A DNA stretch of 64,000 bases from Blasia pusilla (taxonomy: Eukaryota; Marchantiophyta; Marchantiopsida; Blasiales), in NCBI GenBank assembly GCA_050084515.1, contig CM114275.1:25420001-25484000 (forward strand). Direction: 5' to 3'. Below are positions 24,303 to 37,083 of this stretch, piece after piece (position 1 is the first letter of the stretch; every line of letters starts with the position of its first letter). The notes beneath the pieces are model-generated. The model ran no database searches and was not told the DNA's origin. It saw nothing but the letters and a program-made list of their open reading frames with translations. The position numbers and the translations under genes are program-made.

Positions 24303-27300
24303 CTTAATTGTCTCTTTGAGAGTGCTCGACTCATACCGGAAGATTCTTTACCATGTCAGCATGGTGAATACCTCAAAAACCATCATATACAAATCTCTAC
24401 TCATGATCCCTTATTGTGTTTGATGTTCTAAGTGTGGAAGTCAAATGAGAACTTTATAATTGGATTTCTTCTCTAACTCTCGAATACGAATAATAGATAT
24501 TTGACATGTTAGTGTATTTGATATAATCTTAATAGATTTTTTAAGACAATTTTTTCTGAAATCGAGCCTTTCTACAAGGAATTTAACTTCCCATTTCTCC
24601 AATGTTATTTACTTAAGCACTCAAAATAAAAAATGAATGAAATTTAATGAGAATTAAAAATAATAAGATATGAGCTTATGAATAAAGTTGGTAGATTATG
24701 ACCTATAGAAAGTCATACATATAACCTCATGATTATTTCCTTTTCAAATCGTTGTATCATTTAAATAATATTTATGTTTCTTCAAATTAAACATATTTTT
24801 CCTCCAGGGGTCAAATCCTCCTCCCCTCAATTCTTTTGTTCTCCCTAACAATCTTATGCTTTCCAAAGCAAAGATTGCTGGTGCTATTTAAAGCTATGGT
24901 ATCATGTGAAAATAATTTACCCTAAAATATATACACATACACACAAAGAGAAACTATCTTATATAAACATGGAAAATGGAGAATGTGCACAAAGAGAATA
25001 TGTGAGCCTTGTCTCCAATACTATATGCTAGTGTGTGACTTGTAGGATGCATTAATTTTTGTTAGACGCAAGCTCAAGATCACTCTTGTATTTCATCCAA
25101 TGATGCATAATTTACTAAAGCATAAAATTTGGCTACTGGGTCCTTGTTTCTCGATTAAAATCCTCTAAGAGCATGATTTTGCACACATATGTCATCATTT
25201 ATCACCTAGAAATTCACTACTAACAATTTTAGCCATCGTACACATACAACATCCCTTAGTAAAATTGCACAAAATATTATGGTTTGAATCCAACTAGTGT
25301 GAGAAATTTCTATTTTAGAAAAAATAAAATACTTGTGATCACAATACAACTTTAATCCAAAAGAAAATATCAGTTTTGAATCAAATCCTACTTTTTTTTC
25401 TATTGATATCCCTATATTGTTTTCTCATCCTACGACATAATTTAGTGGACGGTGTATAATTCAATGGATATATGAGTCTCCTCTTATATTTGATGATATT
25501 CTTTATGTTAATTTTAGAATTTAATATGTTATGCAACTATTTTATAAGTTATTTTAAAATTTTGTAACAATCTTCTTAAGTATATGTTTCTAAGATTCCA
25601 TATTTTTCATTTTATGAAATGTGCTATTATTTAACAATGATTGTTGTTGTGCTTGTGGAAATGGTAGGGTATGTGGTATAAGCACAAAATTTTACAAAAG
25701 GTAAATAGTTTCAAGACGAAATCAACGAAAGGGAAGAAAATATATTTTCACAGTTCACTTGAAAAAGGGATGTTACTTAATTCCGATAACCTTTGAGATC
25801 TAGCATAGAAGGCAAGCTTGTGCATTTATATTCTAACGTCTATATCTCTTCTGCATGAAAAGAGGATTCCTTGTGTCCACTACTTGAAAGTTGTAAGAAA
25901 ATATGTGCCCATAAAATAGTGTGGGAAAGAGAAAGGGTTCTCACATCCTCCAAGTGATTGGAAACGTAACTTTTATCCTAAATTTCCAAATCTTTACTTG
26001 CAGACATTTTTTGGGCCAATATTGATTCCTTCTTGGAGTCATTGTGCCTTCTTCGATATTGTATTTGAAAACATATGGAATCATTTTGAATTAATTTGGT
26101 TCTTATCCTCTTACGAAGAAAATATTGAAAATAAAATCTAGAACTACTCACAACTTGGAAAATTTAATAACTTAATTTTCCAACAAATCAAGATAGAATA
26201 GAAATATTCATATGGTCTAAATAAATTTATTACAATCCTAGCTTAAATATTTGATATTGCGTTTGTGGAGATTTTTATTGATTTGTGTGCTTCTTAGGTG
26301 AAACAACGTATGAGGCCCATATCGATTTACACGTTTGAATTAAAAAAAAGACTAAATCCTTTTTTCTATCTAAAATTGAAACTTTTATCTATTCAAAGAC
26401 TTGATAAGATAAAAGCTCATATTTAAGAATCTAAAATAATGATGTCCTAATCTCTTTTATTCCATATAAAGTAAAGAAAATCTCCTTACCCGATTCAATG
26501 GTTTGAAGAGCAATCATACTATTTTATTTCATATTATTTATGGAGTTTTTCATATTTAATAATTAGTAAGAGTGGTTGATATATGCACTAAAGTATCATT
26601 CATACATGTTAAATGTTTCATACGGCAACTACCTTTTCATTATGAGCCTTTAGTTTCTTTTCTAAAATTATTTTCATATTTTAAAAAATTATTCAACATA
26701 GGAGATTGTATTTTGTGCTCTATTGATGCATGATCATATGTAACTTTTTATTTTCGTTCCTTTTCATCTACATTATTAATGGAGAGTACCCTTTTAATTT
26801 TAGAATATTATAGATTGATATTTTTAACGGATCATATCTTGACACATACCCTTAAATCATTTTGGGATAAATCAAATTCAGGACCGATTTGAAATTCATA
26901 AAATTACGGTTCGAACTTTGTAGTTCAAATTATCCATCATTAATCCCATTGACCCTCTACATAATAAAAATATATACTAGCAAGGGTTATAAACATTTTT
27001 TAAATTTTTTTGAAAATTTTAAAAGAAATGATTTCACTCATAACATCCCTTTGTTGAACTAATAGTGCTAAACTAATAATGCAGAGTGGTTAGCACGCTA
27101 TGCACAATTAAAGAAATTCCAAATTTATTTTAAAATCCACATTTCCAGATTATATATATAAATAAAAGAAATATAAATTTAAACCTCCACTCCTAATATT
27201 TTCTGACAAGACTTGAGGTCTACAATCATTTGAAACTTTGAAGTCTTTTTATTTTCTTTTATAAATACCTAAACACTTATTGGGAATAATATAATTTGAC

Positions 27301-27340
27301 ATGAAATAATCTCAATCCTCCTCCGATTTAAACTTCGAAT
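24303..27340. other. Very AT-rich intergenic stretch with no gene
   Basis: About 3 kb of AT-rich sequence with stops in every frame. I see no protein motif, RNA gene or tandem repeat. It separates the copia fossil from the GC-rich upstream region of the pirin gene. Confidence 0.5.
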
Positions 27341-27380
27341 GCATTAATTAACTGCTCCTATGAGTGAAGCGCCGCAAGTA

Positions 27381-27459
27381 CACGTGCCATGCTTTGTACT
27401 TCCCTTACCCATCTTTCCCCAAACATCGTAGCAGAATGTATTTTTCACGCGGACACGTG
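27381..27459. promoter_or_regulatory. Pair of G-box (CACGTG) motifs upstream of the pirin gene
   Basis: CACGTG occurs at 27381-27386 (context TACACGTGCC) and 27454-27459 (context GACACGTGTC), about 0.55-0.63 kb before the pirin start codon. In plants ACACGTG cores are bound by bZIP or bHLH factors and are common in abscisic-acid or light-responsive promoters. The pairing is seen; the function is inferred. Confidence 0.4.
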
Positions 27460-28007
27460 TCAGAACCAGGGTGAATATCAGAAAATCAATATAGTGATGC
27501 CACATTTTCCGAAGAAGAAAAGAACGAATACCGAAAGAAAAAGAAAACGAACGCGAAAAGAGCGAGCACTTGCCCACTGTACTAGTGGAGAGTCTGGAGC
27601 AATCGCGGGCCGCCGTATGAGTCGCGCAGTTTCCGAGGCGAGTCCCGTTCCAAGCAATGTGGAGCCGCGGGCGCTGTTTGAAGGGTGTTCGAACTTCGAA
27701 GCGGAGCGTGGTCTGCAGGACCAGAAGGAAGTCGAGAGTCGAGAGGGTTTGACGTGTGTTGGGGTGAGGGGAGGAGGAGTGCACGGTAGGTTTAATTCAC
27801 CGGGAGATCAATGATTCGTCGGAGGAACTGTCGCGGAGATTATGATGAGTTAGTTGGTTTGATTGCTGCGTTATGGATGGGCGGGGAGGGAAGGAGAGGG
27901 AGGAGAGGAGCGGAGGAAGTGTGGAGGCGGAGCGATCGGTAATTGTGGGAAGTGGTGGGACGAACAAGATCAAGAAGAAACGCGAGAGTCTGTGATTTTC
28001 AGGAAGA

Positions 28008-31000
28008 ATGGCCGGCAAGCAGCGCGGCAGGATTCTGCGTGTGCCTAGCTCCAAGGTGAACTATGTTCTGCATCTGCTTGTGCGGTCGTCTTTGGTTCTC
28101 ATGCTCGTGGCGCCGTCGGTCTTTTTCCTCTTCCGGAGCAATTTGCTGCACTTGTTCTACTTTGGGGCGAAGCAGACTGTGAGCTACGGTTTGACGGCCG
28201 AGTCTGATGACAATGGGGAGCTGAGCGGCGCAAGTTCCATCTTGAAAGTCTTGAATGAGCCGCGGTTCAACAGCCCCAGGGTCGCTGTGAAGAAGCTTCT
28301 ATCGGTAGAGCAACCAGAAGGAGATGGTGCACTTGTCAGACGTAGCATAGGCAGGTGAGATGGAAAATTCCAGTGAGCCTGGAATCTTTGATTCGGTGAG
28401 GAGATATGACAATGTGGCTGAGAGGGGTACGGAATTGAGAAGCTGTAATTGTTTTGGTCTTGTTCGCAGACCAGAACTGAAGCAGCTCGATCCTTTTCTT
28501 CTTCTCGACCATTTTGCAGGTAATTGCCTTTGATACTCGATTGAGGCCGACATGGACCATTATTGTCGCTCTTTCAGGATGTGACGGATAGCCAGTCTTA
28601 GTTCAGGTTTCACCGACGAGGAAGGTGAAGCTCGTTCTTCTTCACCTTGCTAGCAACTATAAGAAATGCAAAACTAAACGAAATGGAAAAACTGAGATGT
28701 TCTAGCTAAAGTCAGCGCATATTTGGAGTTTAGAGGTCTTCTCTCAGTGAAAATTAAAATGTGGTAGGATGAACAGCGTTTTTTCCTGCCCCTCTGCACT
28801 CCGAGTCTAATTAGTGCATGCTGCGTGTTTCTTTTTGTAGTTTCTCCTCCAGCTGGCTTTCCTGACCATCCGCACAGAGGTACGTATGGACGACACCATC
28901 GTTAGGTGTGGATCAGATCTAGTTTGCAACTTGAGACGAAGGTATGGCCTTTTCCGAAGTGGCTTTGTCTCCGCAGTGAAAATTCCTCCCAATTATATCC
29001 CCGCCCTTGATTACCGTCGAGTTTGTTCCTGCCACTGAGATCTCTTTTTCTGCTTGGCAGGCTTTGAAACAGTTACATACATGCTCGAGGTAAAATCCTA
29101 GCTCATGAGTGCAGGTTGTTTGACTTGGCCTGGGAATCATTATCAGTGTGTTTGGAAGGATGTTAAAGTTGATCGATGTTAAATTGTTAACTGCCCTGCC
29201 GCCCAAGAGAAAGACACGTCAATCCTTCCTCTAATATATTAGCTTACCCGCCGAAGTTCTCATCCACTCTGCTCATGATCGTTGTACGACCTTGACACAC
29301 TACTGCCATGATTTCTTACTAAGCCAACTAGTTTCCCACTCCCGGGATTTGGGTACACGTCGGGTTTCGCCATTTCCTACTGTTCAGTTGGTCAGCTATG
29401 CCGAAATACTTTTTCAAGCCCTCGGGAACTTGATAAGAAAAGCGTCAGGAATCGGGCTTTTGTGCATCTTAGGAACAATCGATGCGTCGTTTTATGAAAA
29501 GCAAATGACAAGCGCAAGGTTTTAAGTTTACCCAAGGATGTGGACCGGGACAGATGGAAACAGGAGCATGTGATTAGGGACCAAAATAAGCCAGGATGTA
29601 TGAAACTCATGTGTAACATTGTCAAAACAACCATTGTGCCACTTAAATTTGAGCTTTTGCAGGTGCTATTCCCTGAAATTAGAAACCCTAAACCACCTAG
29701 GGCCTTAGTCTGTATGAGGTAGAAATTTATGAACAGACGTGGGTTATTTTCCAAAGGGACGATGAAAGTTTTATTCGAAGGGAATAGAAATTAGTAACCT
29801 CCTGTGGTGAAGCAAAAGCAAATATTTGTGCCGGACAGATATCTGGTTTGGATTTCGTGGGTCTTACCAAGCAGACCTGTCTTCTCCTGTCTGCAGGGAG
29901 CATTTACTCACCAGGATTTCGATGGGCATAAAGGCACCATTGGGCCCGGTGATTTGCAGGTCCGTCTTTCTCCTCCTTCATGATAACCCTATGTTTGCAC
30001 CTGTGATTTCCTGTACTATATCTTTGGACTTCGTTCCTGCCCGAGAGTGTCTAAGGCATGTGTTCATCCCCCTATTGTTTCGTAAGTGGTACTCAGTCGA
30101 GACAAAATTTTAGTTCGGTTCTACAAAGGCTATGAATTGCGCAACCAGTGAGGGCTTTTATTTAAGAGAGAATTTGAAAATAGAATGGAGAGAATTTTGA
30201 GTCCTTCGTGCGAAATTGGCCCGCAGTAGCGTGGCTTTTTCTTAATTGATTTTGGTTTGGTAAACATTTTTCCTTTCTCACAGAATGTAGTCGAACTCTG
30301 TTGTCCAATGTACAGTGGATGACAGCAGGGCGAGGCATAGTTCATTGTGAACTGCCAGCTAAAAAGGGAGTGCAGCGTGGAATTCAACTTTGGGTGAACT
30401 TACCAGGAAAATATAAGATGTAAAAAGATTGCATCTCTCCTTTCTATGTCTGGCTTTTTTCTATACGGTGGTTGAGTGTATCCACCCATCAGTTGTGGGA
30501 TTCCTTTGCGAGGACTACCATATCCATATCTCTTGTTTACTTCGTTTACAATCGTTGGTAAACATAGTGTAACTCTCATATGCAGCTAAAGCATGGCAGG
30601 TCAAGGATGATTGTTGCGTTTGTGGTGTGTAGTATGGTATGATGTACCCACTGAGTTCTTATTTCTTTAGGGGTGGCTTCGTAGAGTAAACTTCCAAATT
30701 GTTTAAAAAAAATTATCGATGAAAGTGGATGGAAAGAAGCGAACACGCGGAAAATAAATACTGGACTCGAAAACCAGGGAAGAAATTACAGGTCCGTGGA
30801 GCGAGGAGACAACCTCCTTAAGAACTAAAATCTCCTACCGCTTCATAAGCCAAACCAAACTAGTCTACCCTCCACCAAATGTGATCCATGTAGTAGATAA
30901 GAAATTCTCAATGAAAGATGGCTGTTCATGGAAGAATTCCGACACAGTCGCACACTGTGGATTTAACATTTCAGTATGGGGCCTTGGTAATTAGGCTTTT

Positions 31001-31642
31001 CAATCTTTCATGAAATGTAGCTCTAACTTCATTTTGCAGTGGAACAATGGTGGACCTGGATGTAGAGACGAACTGCGGATTGTATTTCTCTCATCATTCA
31101 TTTTGTGTGTTTAACAACTATTGATCGCTGGTTGTGCACACAGGGTGGAGCCAAAGTACCAAGAACTAGACCATAAGAATGTTGCAAAGGTTCAACAAAA
31201 TGGTGTGAGGGTTTCTGTTATTGCTGGAGAGTCTTTTGGAATTAAGTCACCAGTCTATACTCTTACGCCAATTATGTTTCTCGACTTCACCATCGAACCT
31301 GGAGCGTTTGCTCACCAAGCAGTTCCTGAGGGCTGGAATGCTTTCGTATACGTGTTGAAGGGGAGGCTTACTTTGGGTAACCAGACGTCAGCACCAATTT
31401 CTGCTTATCACACTGTGCAGTTAGGTCCTGGGGACGGACTGAGTGTTTGGAATAAGCAGAAAGAGGTTTGCCGATTCTTACTCATTGGCGGTCAGCCAAT
31501 AGGTGAGCCTGTTGCTCAGTATGGACCGTTTGTTATGAACACACAAGACGAAATAAGGCAAGCACTGCATGATTTCAAAACTGGACGGAATGGGTTTGAG
31601 AAAGCCCAGACATGGCACTCTACTCCTGTAACTTTCGCCTGA
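28008..31642 (+). CDS. PRN: Pirin, iron-binding bicupin protein with a hydrophobic N-terminal extension (7 exons, 376 aa)
   Basis: Exons: 28008-28354, 28470-28519, 28841-28879, 29061-29089, 29897-29959, 30316-30419, 31144-31642. All introns are GT-AG and the phases join exactly. The pirin core starts near residue 86 and is well conserved: [60 protein letters not shown], and the C-terminal cupin with [12 protein letters not shown] and YGPFVMNTQ. The expected iron ligands are H142, H144, H186 and E188. Pirins are usually nuclear or cytosolic regulators, some with quercetinase activity; in Arabidopsis a pirin binds the G-alpha subunit GPA1. Family members are normally about 290-320 aa. The extra length is an N-terminal stretch with a hydrophobic run at residues 28-42 ([14 protein letters not shown]) after a basic start, which could be a signal anchor or an organelle-targeting peptide. 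The ATG at 28008 is the only one that gives this frame. Confidence 0.94.
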
Positions 31643-32100
31643 GATGGACGACCGGAACTAGGATGATCAGACCTAAAGTGAAATCTACTGTTTCAGAAAC
31701 ATTCGGTGATTCCTGGTTGGTCATAGAGATGATTAAAACTTTAAAGGACGACGAAGAAGAACCGTCCTATTGTACAGCCTTCATTGTCTCGGCTTCTTCC
31801 AACTTCTCTCCAGTAGAATAGAGCGTTTGTCCAATCACTGAATCAATTACATATCAGTGGCTTTTCATTTTGGACCGGATTCGGATGCTTCAAATTTCGA
31901 TATGGGATGGTCATTAGCAGCTAGTTTGTGTTCAAGGTTGGCTCGGTCCATAATGTGAACCCCCTTACCTCGGAGTCCTAACCATGATTGGGAATCTGGA
32001 AGGGGTTTCTACATTCCAATTTGGCCGCACATTTTGTAAATCGTAGTTCAGGGGCCTACACTGCTTTCTCTGAAAGAAGTGTATCAGGAAAGGTGTGTAC
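31643..32100 (+). other. 3' flank of the pirin gene
   Basis: Sequence after the stop codon at 31640-31642 holds no convincing coding region and is probably partly 3' untranslated region. No polyadenylation site could be fixed. Confidence 0.4.
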
Positions 32101-32107
32101 TTCGTCG

Positions 32108-32345
32108 CTACCTGGCATAATCTTCACTGGAAACACCAAGTGACAGTGACGAAACTCTTTCATCCATCGTGGAACACACGCACAGTCTTCTGCCACCTGG
32201 CACAACCCTCACTGGAAACATCTAGAGACAGTGACGAAACTCTTTCGTCCATCATGGAACACACAGTCTTCTGCCAACAATCTTCCCTGGAAACACCTAG
32301 TGACAGGTACCAAATTGTTTCATCCGTGAAATAAACTCTTCTGCC
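32108..32345 (+). repeat. Three-copy tandem repeat, about 80-bp unit
   Basis: The words CACTGGAAACA, GTGACAGTGACGAAACTCTT, CATCCATCRTGGAACACAC and AGTCTTCTGCC recur in order. The anchor TGGAAACA falls at about 32130, 32212 and 32289, giving spacings of 82 and 77 bp. The last copy is less well conserved. It lies shortly downstream of the pirin gene and is non-coding. Confidence 0.75.
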
Positions 32346-34584
32346 CGAGATTAATGGGGAATTAGTGTCGTCGAATTTTATTTACGTCTCTAGGATTTTG
32401 ACCTAGGCCCCGAAACTGGTCTGTCTCACGTCTGCTCAGAACTTTCATGAAAGCTCCAACACGACCTGATGAACGAGGTATTTCTTCGTCGTCATGGAGG
32501 ACGGACATGCTGAATAGGAGACATGCCGGGCGCCGAACTGATCTTTGTCTTCCGTATTCTCAGGAGTTGCCACCGGTTGAGGAAGTCGTGATCGCGATAT
32601 TTCTTCGCTGTGACAGAGTTCGAAAGACATGTGGAATCTGAATACTCTCGACAGGAGAACCCGTACTGACCACTAGTGTTTCCTGGTAAGAACTTGACGA
32701 CTGTCACACTCGTTCCTCATGAGACGAGTACCTGGAAAAACGCAAGTTCGGAGTACGAGGCGAGCAAACGTGCGATTCGCGCATGAGAGATCGCAGTGCT
32801 TGTCGCCTTGAGTGTCGGTGACCGCAGTTTCAAGACTTGGCATGTGTCGGAGTTTGTGCACAGTTTCACGGTGGTGGTAGTGTTTGAGACGGTTCCCTTT
32901 CGTCAACGGGGGCGTTTGACGTCTCACGTACCCAACGAGATCGTGTCGCTGCCGTGCAGGAGCGGAAATGGAGTCTGCTACGTCACTTCACGACGCACGG
33001 AAGCAGGCGGCATGTACTGTCCCAGCGATACTTCTGCGGCTTGTTAAACGTTTGACAGCTGCTAGGTTAAAGCACCCCTCAGGATGCTGCAGCTTGTTCG
33101 GATGTTGACAATATGGAGGCAGACACGGGTGATCGGATTAGACGTCCATAGCTGCTAGATAGTTGCGCTATCAAGCACGTAATTCTGTCCTGCTTGGCGC
33201 AAGAACCGTCGCCATTCCGGTAGCAACGACGTCTATGCATGGCCTTTAAACTATGCGTGGACTTCACACAGCTTTCGCTTTATCCGGAATCGAGCTGCGA
33301 CGCTCCGTACCGGTGTGTTTGTGCACCGGGTTCGCGCTTGGAAGCAGTGGAGGTACGAACTTTTAAGCACTTTCCACTCTCTACAGGTGACAGTTCTGCT
33401 TAACTAGACCCCAAGTTTCTTAAATCTGCTTCCGCACACGTTAACCCTAAAAGTATATTCTAGGGATCATTGGCACAGGCATCCGAGAAGGCCGGAGTCG
33501 CCGGACGGAGGACTGCTTCTTTCCTGCTGTCAAAGAAGGATCAATAACTATTGAAGTCACCCATCGATTCGCATCATCAACAACCACTTGTAGCTAGTAG
33601 TAAACATTCCGATTGCTCCTTTTCTCAACAGTAAACCATTGACTGCGGTTCGATCCTGTCCTAAAGTTAGCCAATCCACGCGGCAGACGTCCGAACGTCG
33701 GAGGCACGGAATTTCACAACAAAGATGTTAATAATGACAAGAATATAAGATCCTGCCCTCCTCGATACTAGCTCGTATAAATAAAGGGAGTGGAAAAGCT
33801 TGAGATCTTGGCTAGCTCGCGACCAATAACTGGGTCCGGAAACGGATGATTCTCCTGCGCTAATTTATTTGTTTAAGTGTGATGGCTTATTTAAATGCGA
33901 TGCAGATAAACAAACGAGAGCAGTTGCACGAAGATTCTAATGATGGCGTAGAGGTGGCGGACAGATAAGGTGATCCATTTTCATTTCACCATTTACGTGG
34001 TTGATCACTGAACAGCTCCCGAGTCCCGTGGAGATCCGCACACGTTCGGACTATCATCAGAGGTAAGCCCCCGAACGGCTCATCCGAAGACCCTAGCAAT
34101 GATCGGGGAGATCCGGGGTTACGAGTAAAGTTAGCCGATAAAATTCGAGAATTACCGACTGCTTTTAAGACTGCCTACGAAAAACCGGCTGGATTCGAAC
34201 ATGTCCTTTGTATTTAGTATCTGAAAACCGGTTCAAAAACCGGGATTACTGTTTCCGACTGGAAATTCCCGGCAATGTACCGGGTCCCACGAAAAAACTC
34301 CCCGAACCCTGGACCATAGGAATGTCATTGACCGACTGCACCTGAATCCGATGTGCGTGTCCGTCCGCGACTCCGCATCCGCATTGTCACCGCAAGCGTC
34401 GAATCGGAGGCTAAGTTCACGGAAGTCTGCAGACTGGCGATCCTTTAGAGTCCCGACTTACAATCGTTCACGCAGAATCACGCTGTCCGAAGGAAGTCGC
34501 GGTGCCAGCCCGGTTCGTGCATGGATGGAGTTTCTGACAAGCATAGAAGAGCGTCCCGCGAGTTCATTGGTCGGTCTTGTGGAA
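32346..34584. other. GC-moderate intergenic stretch without a recognised gene
   Basis: The composition resembles that around the genes, but all frames are short and none shows a domain or a plausible spliced model. It may hold non-coding transcribed sequence or decayed repeat. Nothing specific is supported. Confidence 0.4.
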
Positions 34585-34843
34585 GTCAAATCCACTCTAT
34601 GCAGAGAATATAAAACTTCAATAGAAACTGGGATGGAAAACCCATCGAGATAAGAGGGGTTTACGCATCAAAAAGTCAAATCCACTCTATGCCAGGAACT
34701 TTTAGTCAATCACATACTTATGGGAGTCCCAGACCCTGACAGCGCGCGAGGTATCGCAACTCTACGCATAAGAAGATAATATAAACTTTAATAGAAACTG
34801 GGATGGAAAACCCATCGGGATAAGAGGGGTTTACGCATAAGAG
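34585..34843 (+). repeat. Repeated small cassette, two copies flanked by short direct repeats
   Basis: The core reads AATAGAAACTGGGATGGAAA, ACCCATCG, GATAAGAGGGGTTTACGCAT. Copy 1 (core about 34619-34670) is bracketed by an exact 18-bp direct repeat, GTCAAATCCACTCTATGC, at 34585-34602 and 34675-34692, and ends in AAAAA. Copy 2 (core about 34790-34840) is bracketed by TACGCATAAGA at 34763 and 34832. A third partial core is at 35847-35882. GATGG-AAAAC-CCATC can form a small hairpin. This could be a retroposed small RNA or a short tandem duplication. Confidence 0.65.
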
Positions 34844-35846
34844 GGGAGTGAGTAGGCACGGTATCTATCCCAACTTCCCAAGGGCTGGAGCGACGACCCT
34901 CGAACGAAAACCCACCACGTGCCTCCATTTGGCCCTGCGGCCACTTCGACCTCACTGGCCCTGCGAGTCGGCAGTGACTCGGCACCTTGGCTGCGACCAT
35001 TTACGTTTTGAACTGTGGGGACCACTGCGCTCGCTCCGATGTCCTGTGCGTCCTCCACGGCAGTCAGCACCTCTCGGCATATTCAGGCACCAAGTGCCAG
35101 GCGGTGCGAGGTCTTTGACGGAGCCGCTGAACTATCTGTCCAATGCAGAGACGCCCATCCACCGCCGAACTCTGATTCTACGAGTGTCTTGCGAGAGCTG
35201 TCACCTGCGTCCCCCGAGAGATGATTCATTCATTCATTCACGAGTCGCTGCTGAGACCAGAGTCCCGACATGCATTGAGAAGTTCGGGAGTCTAGAAAGC
35301 TCACCGCCGAAAAGTAGGTGGTGGTTCCCTTCCCTTCCCTCGAGTACTTTTAAATCAACCGCTCCATATTAATTCCAGTCGGTACACCGCCGAAAGCCTT
35401 ACCGACCCCACGCGGTGACGGGGGGGAATCGACCGCACCTTCCGTCCGCGGGGCACGCTTGGCACCGCTTCGTCCGCCGCCCGCCCTCTGGCGATGCATG
35501 ATCGACTCGTGGCGGGTCGGTTTAATCGCGTTAGTTGCGCGAACCTGTGAAGCCTATTCGTAGTTTCGTATGAATCGTTCGTTCCGCATGCTTGCTTCCG
35601 CAACGCATGGGATCTCTCAAGATGCGGAATATATGTCTCCGTGCTTCGCAATGACATCTAGTCGCAGATGCTAAGCGGTTTTATGCAGATTCTGTGTCTG
35701 TGTCTATGTTCTTGCATCTTTCCGGCGATTCTGCCTTGGCTCCTGTGGCGTTTACAGAAGAAGCTGCCATCGTGACAGCGAAGTCTTTCTCGGCGTGATT
35801 CCTCGGCGATTTGAACCCCTACGTACTTCAGAATGTGAATATGCAC

Positions 35847-35882
35847 TTTAATAGAAACTGGGACGGAAAACCCATCGGGATA
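35847..35882 (+). repeat. Third, partial copy of the small cassette
   Basis: CTTTAATAGAAACTGGGACG, GAAAACCCATCGGGATA matches the first two-thirds of the cassette seen at 34619 and 34790, then diverges into CAAAGGAGCGGGG. It is about 1 kb from the others, so the cassette has been dispersed and not only tandemly duplicated. Confidence 0.65.
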
Positions 35883-37080
35883 CAAAGGAGCGGGGGGGCA
35901 TAGAGAGCCAAAGAACCCGCGGGCCGATCACCCTCGTCAGCCTCTCTGTCTCCACTCACAACTTCTCAAGAGAAGTAGTACCTGCTGTCTGTCTGGTATC
36001 TGTCTGATATGTACGTGTTGTCCATACGTCCAGGCGTCAAGCGTTCTGTCGCAGAGTCTGCCAGCAGGTCCTTGCGATATATCCTGGCGATCCTGCAAAC
36101 TCGAATGCAGTTTCGATGGTCGGATCCTGTCTCATACGGCTGCCCTCACAGGAGTTCCAATTCCTTCAACGTCAGATGACAGATAGTGAGGTTCGTTTTC
36201 GTAGAAAACATGACTCTCTCTCTTTCGGAGTCGTAACGAGAGTGGTCGAATCGGTGATGGGAGGCGATTCTCGCGTGCGAGAGGGAGATCTAAGTTGGTA
36301 TGCGATATCTCCTAGCGCTCAGGTACAGTCTTTCACTTCCGCCTCTGGCTTCATGATGACTTCGTGACGAGAGTTGGGCCGAGCGAGCGAGCGAGGACTC
36401 GTTGCCCCTCCAACCGACAACACAAATGAGAAGAAATTATGAAACTGATCGGTATACTGCGAACCACCTCGCAAGCGTACTAGTCGACAGATCAGGGCCA
36501 GTACGTACAGTTTCTACACCCCAGCTTCTTCATCCACTGCCGCGATTTCGTGGCTGTCCTTGTATTTCGACTGCACTTGACCGCTCTCTCGCTTCATTTG
36601 TGTGTGCCTCCACGCCATACATCCCACCTGTACGACGTGCGTGTAGATGGAGGCCGCGGTTTCCGTTCACGCAGTCGTAGGCAGCGAGCGGCGAGAGGGT
36701 CCAGCTGCGCGCTTGAATTGCACGAGAGTGCTGGAGTCCGGGCGGACCTGCTGCGGATAATAACGATGTTTGCTCGCATCTCTCGTGAGGGCACGCGAAG
36801 CTCCGACACAATGATCATTTCATGGGCTGGTGCCCTCCGGCGGCGCTGCCAAAGCCCTCCGTCGATCACGTTTAAGTAGCGTTAAGTAGCAGCGGGTCAG
36901 CTGTGCCACGTGGTTTTAACCTCACCTTCCCCTCCCAGGCATCGTCCCTCGCGGCAGTCATGCGCGCCGCTTTCTTCTGCCGCCCTTCTCGAAACTCTAT
37001 CCGGGATCTTCTACCTCATCTTTCCGTTTGTACTTCGCTCCCGCTTTCCCGTCGCGGAAAACTTCGAATGGGAACTTGGG
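35883..37080. other. GC-rich intergenic stretch without a recognised gene
   Basis: GC-rich sequence with several overlapping short frames on both strands, which is expected by chance at this composition. No domain, splice model or RNA gene could be supported. Confidence 0.4.
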
Positions 37081-37083
37081 AAC

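Noticed and set aside
27344-27784. Overlapping frames of 146 (-) and 141 (+) codons before the pirin gene
   Set aside because: They mirror each other across the probable pirin promoter and 5' region, have no domain and include the G-box motifs, so they are best seen as chance.
33645-33658. GGTTCGATCC resembling the B box of a tRNA gene
   Set aside because: No A box, acceptor stem or cloverleaf can be drawn around it on either strand.
34188-34202. GGATTCGAAC on the + strand, a reverse B-box-like word
   Set aside because: The neighbouring sequence does not fold into a tRNA, and no matching acceptor stem is present.
34848-35372. 174-codon + strand frame in the GC-rich spacer
   Set aside because: No domain, no splice support and several equally long competing frames on both strands at this composition.
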